DNA of 32,538 nucleotides, taken from assembly GCA_900770665.1 (NCBI GenBank), contig CAAGKZ010000070.1, positions 1 through 32,538 of the forward strand. The letters run 5' to 3'. The notes beneath the pieces are model-generated. The model did not search any database, was not told where the DNA came from, and was given only the letters and a program-made list of their open reading frames with translations. Position numbers and translations under genes: made by a program. Position 1 is the stretch's first letter. Each line of letters starts with the position of its first letter. Shown piece by piece: positions 16,313 to 24,462 of this stretch. This stretch comes from Bacteroidaceae bacterium (lineage in GTDB: Bacteria > Bacteroidota > Bacteroidia > Bacteroidales > Bacteroidaceae).

Positions 16313-17411
16313 TGTTTCCATTCTTGTCAAAAAAGTCAAGTACCTTACCGGCTGCCGCAAAAGAGGTTATTTTACCCGTCAACAGCATCTGCTCATAACG
16401 CGAAAGGAGTTCACTCATTCCGTCGGTATTATAGAAACGCGACTTCAGTTGCTCATCGATAGCCTCATACATCCAGTAGCGTTGCTGGAAACGACGGCGC
16501 TCATCAAAATAGCCGCTCGATTTAACTCTATTGACATACTCCTCAATCATCCCCCATACCTTGTCGATATTCAGGTCGAAGAAGCCCGAATAGGTCAGCA
16601 CCTCGGGACGGGCACCGCTTGCCGGCATAGGGAACAGTTGCAATGCATTCCTGTAATGCACTGCGGCACGACGTGCCTCCTCGGCATTGTCGCCATCGGC
16701 TTTGTTTATCACAATACCGTCGGCCATCTCCATTATTCCACGTTTTATACCCTGCAGTTCATCACCGGCACCGGCAATCTGTATAAGAAGGAAGAAGTCC
16801 ACCATTGAATACACGGCAGTCTCGCTCTGTCCCACGCCCACAGTCTCCACGAATATATTGTCATACCCGGCCGCCTCGCACAGAACAATCGTCTCGCGCG
16901 TTTTGCGCGCCACGCCACCCAAAGAGCCGGCCGAAGCACTGGGACGTATGAAAGCACGTGGATGTGCCGACAGACGCTCCATCCTTGTCTTGTCGCCCAG
17001 TATACTACCCTTGCTGCGCTCACTGCTGGGGTCAACGGCAAGCACAGCCAATTTCCCCCCGGTATTTGAGAGCAGATGCATACCAAAGGCATCGATGGAA
17101 GTACTTTTACCGGCACCGGGAACACCTGTTATGCCTACCCTGAGCGAATTCCCCGAGTATGGCAAGCACCTCTCCACCACCTCCTGTGCCATAGCCTGAT
17201 GCTCGGGCAACAAACTCTCAAGCAATGTCACGGCACGGCTCAGTACTGTCACATCACCACGCAAAATGCCCTCGACATACTCATCTACCGACAACTGTGC
17301 AGCCCTTTTCCGTCTCATTGTCGACAGATAGGGGTTCACCGCCCCAAGCATCTCCACGCCGTCATTGACCTTAAGGCCCTTGTATTGCTCATTGTTTTCG
17401 GGATGTTCCAT
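16305..17411 (-). CDS. meaB: MeaB/ArgK-family GTPase, methylmalonyl-CoA mutase chaperone
   Basis: G3E P-loop GTPase that in known cases loads or protects the adenosylcobalamin cofactor of methylmalonyl-CoA mutase. 368 residues. Walker A GVPGAGKS at 96-103, VDPSSERSKGSILGDKTRM after it, the switch region VETVGVGQSE, and the NKADGDN base-recognition motif are all visible. The mutase genes are not in the window, so the link to propionate metabolism rests on the family. Followed by the cyclo-ligase gene with an 8-nt overlap. Confidence 0.93.
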   Translation of the reverse strand: MEHPENNEQYKGLKVNDGVEMLGAVNPYLSTMRRKRAAQLSVDEYVEGILRGDVTVLSRAVTLLESLLPEHQAMAQEVVERCLPYSGNSLRVGITGVPGAGKSTSIDAFGMHLLSNTGGKLAVLAVDPSSERSKGSILGDKTRMERLSAHPRAFIRPSASAGSLGGVARKTRETIVLCEAAGYDNIFVETVGVGQSETAVYSMVDFFLLIQIAGAGDELQGIKRGIMEMADGIVINKADGDNAEEARRAAVHYRNALQLFPMPASGARPEVLTYSGFFDLNIDKVWGMIEEYVNRVKSSGYFDERRRFQQRYWMYEAIDEQLKSRFYNTDGMSELLSRYEQMLLTGKITSFAAAGKVLDFFDKNGNNG

Positions 17412-17530
17412 AACAAAAGAATTTCTTCACATGCGAAGATAGGAATAAACAAGCGAAAGTATATACAAAGAGATAAAAAAATACACATTGCCTGTTACCA
17501 TATAATTATAATAGGTTAGGCAAAAAACAT

Positions 17531-17568
17531 AAAAATTGGACGGCTGATTGATAAGCTGTCCAATTTTT
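17531..17568 (-). terminator. Terminator of the small outer membrane protein gene
   Basis: aaaaattggacggct and agctgtccaattttt pair over 15 bp (one G-U) around an 8-nt loop, with T on both ends. It lies 25 nt past the stop of the gene at 17594-18073. Confidence 0.8.
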
Positions 17569-17593
17569 ATAAAAGTCTCTTAATTCTATGGAA

Positions 17594-18073
17594 TTAGAAA
17601 TTGTAAGTCACTGTAAGACCTGCATTACAAAAACCATAACTATTTAAGGTCAAAGTATTGCCACTGATATTTGGACCAATACAAGGTGAATAGTCTATAC
17701 CAAGAGTTACAGGTGCTTTAGCGAATGTAAAACTGAGACGTGCCAAACCCTGAACACCGCAGTAAATCCATGATGGGCCAAAACCGGCATTGGCACCGAC
17801 ACCGGCATCAAAATTCCAAATACCGGCACTAGGAGTCCAGTTCATCTCTGCAATTTTCCAGTTGTTTATTACAGAAACATCTGCAACCAAACCATTTATA
17901 TAACCCAAACCGACACGTCCCTCAAGATAGCACTTACTGCTGTAATCATACATGGCAAGAGCTTGAACTGATGAACCCACACGTGCACCGACTTTCCAAT
18001 TCTGAGCAAAGGCTCCTGTTGTAAACAAAGTAACCGCCGCAATGAGCAAGAACTTTTTCATAATGCTTTTCAT
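17594..18073 (-). CDS. Small outer-membrane beta-barrel-like protein
   Basis: 159 residues with a signal peptide (hydrophobic core FLLIAAVTLFTTG, cleavage near AFA/Q). The remainder alternates hydrophobic and polar residues and is rich in Gly, Tyr and aromatic residues, ending TVTYNF with the terminal Phe typical of outer-membrane barrels. Too short for a transporter; perhaps an 8-strand barrel. The start may be Met1 or Met5 (18061, MKKFLLIAAV). Two cysteines in the mature part (SKCYLE, GFCNAG) are not common in such barrels. No family recognised. It has its own promoter box and terminator, so it is monocistronic. Confidence 0.75.
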   Translation of the reverse strand: MKSIMKKFLLIAAVTLFTTGAFAQNWKVGARVGSSVQALAMYDYSSKCYLEGRVGLGYINGLVADVSVINNWKIAEMNWTPSAGIWNFDAGVGANAGFGPSWIYCGVQGLARLSFTFAKAPVTLGIDYSPCIGPNISGNTLTLNSYGFCNAGLTVTYNF

Positions 18074-18102
18074 AATACTTTATTTTTTTAATTTTACAGC
18101 TA

Positions 18103-18110
18103 CAAAGATA
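18103..18110 (-). promoter_or_regulatory. -7 box of the small outer membrane protein gene
   Basis: The minus strand reads TATCTTTG, a perfect TAnnTTTG match, 29 nt before the start at 18073. No clear -33 element. The upstream sequence contains a direct repeat (ttatctta twice between 18116 and 18139). Confidence 0.5.
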
Positions 18111-18161
18111 ACAATATTATCTTAAAATAATTATCTTAACAAAAAAAAAGTAAAATAACAC

Positions 18162-18193
18162 AAAAAAGGTTCCCAAAATCAATCGGGAACCTT
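18162..18193 (-). terminator. Terminator of pepD
   Basis: AAGGTTCCC and GGGAACCTT pair around a 10-nt loop, and on the minus strand a T run follows. Located 23 nt after the pepD stop. Confidence 0.8.
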
Positions 18194-18216
18194 ATTTAAT
18201 ATATAAATGGTATGTA

Positions 18217-19674
18217 TTAAAGCACACCGTTCACAACAAGCGCCTTTACAAGAGAGTAGAATTTCTCGACTGTCGGAATCTCAACACGCTCTGTCGGAGA
18301 GTGAGGAGACATCAATGTTGGACCGAACGATACCATATCCATCTTTGGATAGTTGGTAGAGATGATACCGCACTCCAAACCTGCGTGGATAACACGCACG
18401 TCGGGCATCTTGCCGAACATGTCATTGTACGCATTCTTCAATGCCGCCAACAATGGAGAGTTTACATTTGGCTGCCAGCCGCTGTAACCGCCGCTGAGTT
18501 CAACCTTCATGCCCGCCATTGCAAAACAGCTTGAGAGCTGCAGTGCAAGGAACTCCTTCATTGTGTCGCAAGAACTGCGCGCAAGGATATTGATTTCGGC
18601 CTTACCCTCACCAATCTTCACGATAGAGAGGTTGCTTGATGTCTCAACAGTGTCGGGGATTGTTGGGATGAAACGCAGTACGCCATCGTGACAAGCAAGG
18701 ATAGCGTCGAGCAAATTGTCCTGTATCTCCTGTGGCACAACAGTCTCGGGCATCTCGGCCTCGCTCACTGTAATGGTGATACCCTCCTCTATTGTAGCAT
18801 ACTCGCTGTTGTAGAGAGCCTCGTACTTTGCAGCAATCTCCTTGAGCTCGTCGATAGCCTCCTCGGGCAATGTGAGCACAACCTCGCAGCTTGCAGGGAT
18901 GGCGTTGCGCATGTTGCCACCGTTCCAGCTTGCAAGCACCACTGCAAGTTCGTCCATAGCCTCACGCACAAAGCGTGCCATAAGTTTGTTGGCGTTACCA
19001 CGGCCTGCGTTGATTTCAAGACCTGAGTGACCGCCACGCAAGCCCTTGAGCTGAACGCGCACAGCAACATCGGCATCGTCGCTCTCCTCGTCCATGAACT
19101 CCATTGAAGCCGAGATGTCGAGACCACCGGCACAACCGATGTAGAGAACACCCTCCTCCTCCGAGTCAAGGTTCAGGAGAAGTTCGCCCTCGAGCTCGCC
19201 GCCCTTGAGACCGAAAGCACCATACATGCCGGTCTCCTCATCAGCAGTGATGAGAGCCTCAAGAGGACCATGCTGCAGCGAAGCATCCTCCATGATTGCC
19301 ATGATGGCAGCAACGCCAAGACCGTTGTCGGCACCGAGTGTTGTGTTGTCGGCATAGAGCCAGTCACCCTTTACGACAGTTGTAATAGGGTCGTTCTCAA
19401 AGTCGTGCTTGCTGTCGGGAGTCTTCTGTGGCACCATGTCCATGTGTGCCTGCAGGATAATACCCTTGCGATTCTCAAGGCCGGGAGTAGCAGGTTTGCG
19501 CATGATGATGTTGCCTGCCTCGTCCTGCCATGTCTCTACATTGATGCTCTTACCGAAGTCGAGCAGATATTTCTGAATTTTCTCAAGGTGACCCGATGGG
19601 CGTGGCACCTGTGTCAACGCCTCAAAGTGCTTCCACACCTCGCGTGGCTGAAGATCCTTAATTGTTATTGCCAT
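18217..19674 (-). CDS. pepD: Aminoacyl-histidine dipeptidase (peptidase family M20)
   Basis: Di-zinc dipeptidase of the PepD type with broad specificity including Xaa-His dipeptides. 485 residues, full length. Metal and catalytic residues are seen: H77 and D79 in QAHMDM, D116 in GADNG, E146/E147 in ADEETG and D170 in NLDSEEEG; the dimerisation insert RGGHSGLEINAGRGNAN follows and a C-terminal His occurs in SPHSPTERVEI. No signal peptide, so cytoplasmic. Located 34 nt after the flippase-like gene and probably cotranscribed with it. Confidence 0.94.
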   Translation of the reverse strand: MAITIKDLQPREVWKHFEALTQVPRPSGHLEKIQKYLLDFGKSINVETWQDEAGNIIMRKPATPGLENRKGIILQAHMDMVPQKTPDSKHDFENDPITTVVKGDWLYADNTTLGADNGLGVAAIMAIMEDASLQHGPLEALITADEETGMYGAFGLKGGELEGELLLNLDSEEEGVLYIGCAGGLDISASMEFMDEESDDADVAVRVQLKGLRGGHSGLEINAGRGNANKLMARFVREAMDELAVVLASWNGGNMRNAIPASCEVVLTLPEEAIDELKEIAAKYEALYNSEYATIEEGITITVSEAEMPETVVPQEIQDNLLDAILACHDGVLRFIPTIPDTVETSSNLSIVKIGEGKAEINILARSSCDTMKEFLALQLSSCFAMAGMKVELSGGYSGWQPNVNSPLLAALKNAYNDMFGKMPDVRVIHAGLECGIISTNYPKMDMVSFGPTLMSPHSPTERVEIPTVEKFYSLVKALVVNGVL

Positions 19675-19708
19675 AATTGAAAAATGTTAATTGTTAATAT
19701 TTATACCT

Positions 19709-20707
19709 TTAATTATTTATCTTTTTGTTTGCCCTCATAGCCCTGAACTGCAATGCAGCAATGCCATACAGGCCAAGAACCGCAACGAGCAATGTCTGGG
19801 TACTGTGTACTATCAACGCAAAAACCTGCGCATCGGTTGGCAGTACGCCATATAACAGCATCATATTTATCACCACATAGTGCCATGGACCGGCTCCGTT
19901 CGGGGTGGGCACAACCACCGCGATGCTGCCGCCTACAAAAAGCAACAGGCCGGCCGCAAGCGAAAGGTCGCTGCTGAAGTCAAAACAGAAGAAACAGAGA
20001 TAGAACTGCATGAAATAGCAGAACCATATACCCACGGTTTCAAGCACAAAAAGCCATCCGTTCTTCATCCTTTTCAACGAAAGCATTCCCTCCATAAAAC
20101 GCGAAATGAACGACTTGAACTTTTTCCATATTGCCAGTTTGCGCAACACAAAATAGCACAACGCCACAACGGCAAGCAACGACATCAGCATTATCATCCA
20201 TCCACGTGGTGAGGATAGCATCGCACCTCCCGGCATCTGAACGCCTGTTTCGCCCAGGAACTCACAGAACACAGGCCACTGCAGAGCAACGGCCACAGCA
20301 GTAATAAGCAACACCATAAGAGTGTCAAGCATTCTCTCCATCACAAGTGTTCCCAATGAATGGGCAAAAGGAATATGCTCATGCCTTTCGAGCACCACAC
20401 AGCGCGACACCTCGCCCACACGGGGCAGCACCAGGTTCGCCGCATAGGCCACGTAGACCGAGTCCACACATGTGGCAGCCGAAGGGTTGTACCCCAGCGG
20501 AGCCAATGAAAGCCTCCATCGCCAGCCCCTTATAACGTGGCTCATGATGCCAAAGAACACAGTGACGGCGAACCAGTAAAGGTTCATAGTCCTGAGTTCG
20601 CTCCAAAGCTGCGAAAAATCAAAATCATCGTACACCATATACAGTATGAGCACGCCCAACAGTATTGGCAACACGGTTTTTAATGTAGAATTGATTAACT
20701 TTTTCAC
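19709..20707 (-). CDS. Flippase-like integral membrane protein (UPF0104 / LPG synthase TM domain family)
   Basis: About eight hydrophobic segments, with family features such as SHVIRGWRWRL, the VYVAYAANLVLPRVGEVSRCVVLERHEHI segment, LVMERMLDTLM and the C-terminal PTPNGAGPWHYVV. Relatives include the membrane domain of MprF; a lipid-flipping or glycolipid role is possible but unproven for this group. Start choice: the longest frame begins at a TTG at 20764, but the GTG at 20707 gives MKKLINSTLKTVLPILLGV, the N-terminus expected for the family, so I use it (332 aa). No lysyl-transfer domain is attached. Confidence 0.85.
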   Translation of the reverse strand: MKKLINSTLKTVLPILLGVLILYMVYDDFDFSQLWSELRTMNLYWFAVTVFFGIMSHVIRGWRWRLSLAPLGYNPSAATCVDSVYVAYAANLVLPRVGEVSRCVVLERHEHIPFAHSLGTLVMERMLDTLMVLLITAVAVALQWPVFCEFLGETGVQMPGGAMLSSPRGWMIMLMSLLAVVALCYFVLRKLAIWKKFKSFISRFMEGMLSLKRMKNGWLFVLETVGIWFCYFMQFYLCFFCFDFSSDLSLAAGLLLFVGGSIAVVVPTPNGAGPWHYVVINMMLLYGVLPTDAQVFALIVHSTQTLLVAVLGLYGIAALQFRAMRANKKINN

Positions 20708-20783
20708 AACTTTAGGAACATTTTTAATAGTTTTGGTTAACTTTGCAACATTGCGATAGTACAATCGTGCGCAAGCACCATCG

Positions 20784-20791
20784 CAAAGATA
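20784..20791 (-). promoter_or_regulatory. -7 box upstream of the flippase-like gene and pepD
   Basis: The minus strand reads TATCTTTG, a perfect TAnnTTTG match, about 77 nt before the GTG start at 20707. No clear -33 partner. The region lies between two divergent genes, this one and rsmA. Confidence 0.5.
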
Positions 20792-20845
20792 AAATAATTA
20801 TTGAAGAAAAACTGCTTTTTTAAGCATTATTAAATAAAAAAGCGA

Positions 20846-21637
20846 ATGGCGATGAAGGAAGTAACGGCAAAAAAAAGATTAGGACAACATTTCCTCACAG
20901 ACTTGTCCATTGCAAAGAGGATTGCAGACACTGTTGATGTATGTCCCGGCATCCCCATCCTTGAAGTCGGACCCGGAATGGGCGTACTCACCCGTTTCCT
21001 GCTCGACAAGCCACACCTCCTGAAGGTCGTCGAGATTGACGAGGAGTCCGTTACCTATCTGTGCAACAACTTGCCACAGCTGCAGGAGGAGAACATCATC
21101 CCCGACGATTTTCTGAAGATGCACCTCGACCGCCTGTTCAGCGGCGAACAATTCATGCTCACCGGCAATTATCCCTATAACATATCGAGCCAGATATTCT
21201 TCAAGATGCTCGACTACAAGGAGTTCATTCCCTACTGCAGCGGAATGATACAGAAGGAGGTGGGCGAGCGCCTTGCCGCCAAGCCCGGCACCAAGGCATA
21301 CGGCATACTCAGCATCTTCATACAGCTGTGGTACGATGTTGAATACCTTTTCACCGTCGACGAGAATGTTTTCTCGCCACCTCCCAAGGTAAAGAGTGCC
21401 GTAGTGCTCATGAAACGCAACGAGCGCACAAGCCTCGAGTGTGACGAGGAGCTGTTCCGCAAGATTGTAAAGGCGACATTCAACCAAAGACGCAAGAAAC
21501 TGCGCAACTCGATACAGCAGATTGTGGGCAAGGAATCGCCGTTGCTCAGCGACCCCATCCTCGACAAGCGCCCCGAACAGCTGTCGATAGACGATTTTAT
21601 TGAATTAACGAACAAGGTAGAACGCAACTTGGCATAA
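20846..21637 (+). CDS. rsmA: 16S rRNA dimethyladenosine transferase
   Basis: KsgA/RsmA methylates two adjacent adenosines near the 3' end of 16S rRNA using S-adenosylmethionine. 263 residues. Seen: KKRLGQHFLTD at 9-19, SAM motif I LEVGPGMGVLT at 39-49, acidic VVEID at 61-65, and the catalytic motif GNYPYNISS at 107-115. Met3 (20852) is an alternative start. First gene of rsmA-mgtE-hydrolase; mgtE starts 12 nt after it. Confidence 0.96.
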   Translation: MAMKEVTAKKRLGQHFLTDLSIAKRIADTVDVCPGIPILEVGPGMGVLTRFLLDKPHLLKVVEIDEESVTYLCNNLPQLQEENIIPDDFLKMHLDRLFSGEQFMLTGNYPYNISSQIFFKMLDYKEFIPYCSGMIQKEVGERLAAKPGTKAYGILSIFIQLWYDVEYLFTVDENVFSPPPKVKSAVVLMKRNERTSLECDEELFRKIVKATFNQRRKKLRNSIQQIVGKESPLLSDPILDKRPEQLSIDDFIELTNKVERNLA

Positions 21638-21649
21638 AAGCAGAGATTT

Positions 21650-23002
21650 ATGACACAGGAATTCATCAATCACATAAAAGAGCTGATAGAGAAAAAGGAC
21701 TCCGTGCTGCTGCAGGAGGCAGTGTCAAAGCTGCACCCTGCCGACATTGCCGAGATTTGCCTTGAGCTCACCACCGAGCAGGCGCGTTTCCTCTACCGCC
21801 AGATTGACAACGAGACCGCAGCCGACGCCCTCATTGAGATGGACGAGGACCTGCGTAACGAACTGCTCGAGGAACTCCCGTCCGAGGCCATCGCCAAGCG
21901 CTTCGTCAACTACATGGATACCGACGACGCCGTCGAGATTATCCGTGACATGGACGAGGAGAAGCAGGAGGAGGTTCTCTCGAACCTCCAGGACATTGAG
22001 CTTGCCGGCGACATTGTAGACCTTTTGCAGTACGACGAGGACACCGCCGGTGGTCTCATGAGTACCGAGATGGTTGTCGTTAACGGCAATTGGAGTATGC
22101 CCGAGTGCCTCAAGGAGATGCGTCAGCAGGCCGAGGAACTCGATGACATCTACTACATCTACGTTGTCGACGACGACGAGCGCCTTTGCGGCCTCTTCCC
22201 GTTAAAGAAGATGATTACCAGCCCATCGGTGTCAAAGGTAAAGCACGTGATGGACACACAAATCATCAGCGTCGACGTTGACACCCCCATCGACGAGGTC
22301 ACAATGCTCATTGAGAAGTATAACCTTGTGGCAATACCCGTTGTCGACAAAATCAACCGCCTTGTGGGACAGATTACCGTCGACGATATCATGGACGAGG
22401 TTCGTGAGCAGACCGAGCACGACCAGCAGCTCACCGCCGGTCTTACCCAGGATGTGGAAACCGGTGACAGCGTCTTCCTGCAAACCAAGGCACGCCTGCC
22501 ATGGCTCATCATAGGCATGCTTGGAGGTATCTGCTCTTCAATGCTGCTCAACTGCTTCACCTCCACACTCGGCAGCCACCCCGAGATGGCACTCTTCATC
22601 CCCCTGCTTGCCGGCATGGGAGGTAATGTGGGCACACAGTCATCGGCCATTGCCGTGCAGGGATTGGCCAACAACTCGCTCAACTCCAGCCACATGTTCA
22701 GGCACATTCTGAAGGAGATGGTTGTGGCAATAATCAATGCAACCATACTGTCGCTCATGGTATATGTATACAACTTCTTTGTATATGGCCCCACAGACAT
22801 AGTAAGCCTTGCCGTACCGTTAAGTCTCTTTGTCGTAGTGCTTTTTGCATCAAGTTTCGGCACACTCATCCCCATGGTACTCGAGAGGATAAACATAAAC
22901 CCTGCCGTTGCCACGGGACCGTTCATACAGATTATCAATGACCTCAGCGGTATGACCTTCTACATGATAATATCAATGGCACTGAGCAAAATAATGTTAT
23001 AA
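21650..23002 (+). CDS. mgtE: Magnesium transporter MgtE
   Basis: Mg2+ channel of the inner membrane, gated by intracellular Mg2+. 450 residues with the standard order: N-terminal helical domain (about 1-130, many Asp/Glu), paired CBS domains (about 135-255), a connecting helix and five membrane helices from about 285. GGNVGTQSSAIAVQGL in the pore region is the family signature. Follows rsmA by 12 nt and precedes the hydrolase gene by 5 nt. Confidence 0.95.
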   Translation: MTQEFINHIKELIEKKDSVLLQEAVSKLHPADIAEICLELTTEQARFLYRQIDNETAADALIEMDEDLRNELLEELPSEAIAKRFVNYMDTDDAVEIIRDMDEEKQEEVLSNLQDIELAGDIVDLLQYDEDTAGGLMSTEMVVVNGNWSMPECLKEMRQQAEELDDIYYIYVVDDDERLCGLFPLKKMITSPSVSKVKHVMDTQIISVDVDTPIDEVTMLIEKYNLVAIPVVDKINRLVGQITVDDIMDEVREQTEHDQQLTAGLTQDVETGDSVFLQTKARLPWLIIGMLGGICSSMLLNCFTSTLGSHPEMALFIPLLAGMGGNVGTQSSAIAVQGLANNSLNSSHMFRHILKEMVVAIINATILSLMVYVYNFFVYGPTDIVSLAVPLSLFVVVLFASSFGTLIPMVLERININPAVATGPFIQIINDLSGMTFYMIISMALSKIML

Positions 23003-23007
23003 CACCA

Positions 23008-24228
23008 ATGAAAAAGAGAAACCTCATAACAACATTTGCCGCCATCGCGGCATTGTTGTTCTTTACACCTTGCGTTTCAAACGCACAGATACAGGAATTC
23101 AACAAGTGGCTCAAAGCCCCGCAGGGCGAGCTTGCCGACCAGCATTTTGCAACCAAGAAGCTCACCAAGGCCGACTGTGACGAGGCTGCAATCATTGTCG
23201 ACTCGCTGTGGCTCAGGAAGAGTGCCAAGGAGCTTGGCCCACAGTGGCAACGCATGACCATCACCCACGACTCCATCAAGCTCGCCTGTGCAACCCGCGT
23301 GTTCGGCCTCACTCCCAAGGACGGCCGCAGCCTCTACATCTCCATGCATGGCGGCGGCAACTGCCCCAAGGAGGTCAACGACGAGCAGTGGTATAACCAG
23401 ATTTACCTTTACGAGCCGCTCGAAGGAGTATATGTCGCACCACGCGCACCATGGAACACATCTGATTTATGGCACCGCGAGGGACTCGACGAACTGCTCG
23501 AGGATGTCATCAGAGCCTGCGTAGTATTCGAGGGCGTCAACCCCAACAAAGTCTACCTTCTTGGCTACTCGGCCGGTGGCGATGGTGTGTGGCGCCTTGC
23601 CCCACGCATGGCCGACAAGTGGGCAGCCGCCTCAATGATGGCAGGCCACCCCGGCGAAGCATCGCAGGTAAACCTCATCAACACCCCGTTCATGATTTGG
23701 ATGGGCGAGAACGACCACTACTACGACCGCAACATCCTTGCAAAGGAAAAGGCACAGGTCATGGACTCGCTCAGCGCCGCACACCCCGGCAAATACCCCC
23801 ACAGCAACAACATCATCAAGGATAAAGGACACTGGATGGACCGTGTAGACACCGTTGCTTTGGGCTGGATGGCACAGTACCGCCGCGTCCCCTACCCCAA
23901 GCAGATTGTATGGCGTCAGGAGTTTGTCACACGCGAACATTTCTACTGGCTCAGCGCCCCTGCCGATGAGGTGGAGCAGGGAAAGACCGTCATTGCAAAC
24001 ATCGACGGCAACACCATCAACATCGAGCAGTGCGACTACAGCAGACTCACCATCTATCTCAACGACCACCTTGCCGACCTTGACAAGAAGGTCACCATCC
24101 GCTACAAGGGCAAGAAGATTGCACGCGTGAAGCCACGCCGCACAATCGCCAACCTGCACCGCAGCCTCAACCTGCGCAACGACCGCAGCTACGCCTTCCC
24201 ATGCATAATTGATGTGGAATTTAAATAA
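23008..24228 (+). CDS. Secreted alpha/beta hydrolase (esterase-like)
   Basis: 406 residues with a signal peptide ending SNA/Q near residue 27, so exported. The hydrolase core shows an oxyanion-type HGGG (114-117), nucleophile elbow GYSAGG with S188, an acidic candidate D236 in GENDHYYD, and H275 in KGHWMD, consistent with a complete Ser-Asp-His triad. A C-terminal beta-rich extension from about 305 (HFYWLSAPADE onward) includes DKKVTIRYKGKKI. Substrate unknown; peptide, ester or glycan-ester hydrolysis is possible. It is 5 nt after mgtE and likely cotranscribed, though the functional link is unclear. Confidence 0.82.
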   Translation: MKKRNLITTFAAIAALLFFTPCVSNAQIQEFNKWLKAPQGELADQHFATKKLTKADCDEAAIIVDSLWLRKSAKELGPQWQRMTITHDSIKLACATRVFGLTPKDGRSLYISMHGGGNCPKEVNDEQWYNQIYLYEPLEGVYVAPRAPWNTSDLWHREGLDELLEDVIRACVVFEGVNPNKVYLLGYSAGGDGVWRLAPRMADKWAAASMMAGHPGEASQVNLINTPFMIWMGENDHYYDRNILAKEKAQVMDSLSAAHPGKYPHSNNIIKDKGHWMDRVDTVALGWMAQYRRVPYPKQIVWRQEFVTREHFYWLSAPADEVEQGKTVIANIDGNTINIEQCDYSRLTIYLNDHLADLDKKVTIRYKGKKIARVKPRRTIANLHRSLNLRNDRSYAFPCIIDVEFK

Positions 24229-24240
24229 CGACAAAAAAGC

Positions 24241-24276
24241 AAAAAGGGCTAAAAAGCCTACAAAAGCCTTTTTTTC
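24241..24276 (+). terminator. Probable terminator after the hydrolase gene
   Basis: aaaaagggct pairs imperfectly with agccttttttt, with a second aagcct copy in the loop, then seven T. It lies 12 nt beyond the stop codon. The stem has a bulge, hence moderate confidence. Confidence 0.55.
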
Positions 24277-24309
24277 TTGAAAAATTAAACCAAATCTTAA
24301 AATATACAT

Positions 24310-24317
24310 TATATTTG
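24310..24317 (+). promoter_or_regulatory. -7 box upstream of the DUF349 gene
   Basis: TATATTTG matches TAnnTTTG. Transcription would start near 24324, giving a leader of about 140 nt that contains the REP-like palindrome. No convincing -33 element. Confidence 0.45.
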
Positions 24318-24347
24318 CAGAAATAGCAAAGCCGCATTGCGGCAATG

Positions 24348-24420
24348 TGTCATCCTGAACATACGTGAAGGATCTCCTTTTTTTGACTTTAAGAGATTTT
24401 TCGCGATGCTCAAAATGACA
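24348..24420. repeat. REP-like palindromic element
   Basis: Left arm starts tgtcatcctgaaca and right arm ends tgctcaaaatgaca; the arms (about 29 and 28 nt, 24348-24376 and 24393-24420) are complementary with a few mismatches around a 16-nt loop, ending ggatctc and gagattttt. Short palindromes beginning TGTCATCCTGA are, from memory, dispersed in many genomes. It lies inside the leader of the DUF349 gene. Confidence 0.65.
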
Positions 24421-24462
24421 CTTTTTGCGTTGTATTTTTTATAAACCCCAAAAAATTAAAGA

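Noticed and set aside
18217..19674. PepD as an exported peptidase
   Set aside because: The N-terminus (MAITIKDLQPREVW) has no hydrophobic signal segment.
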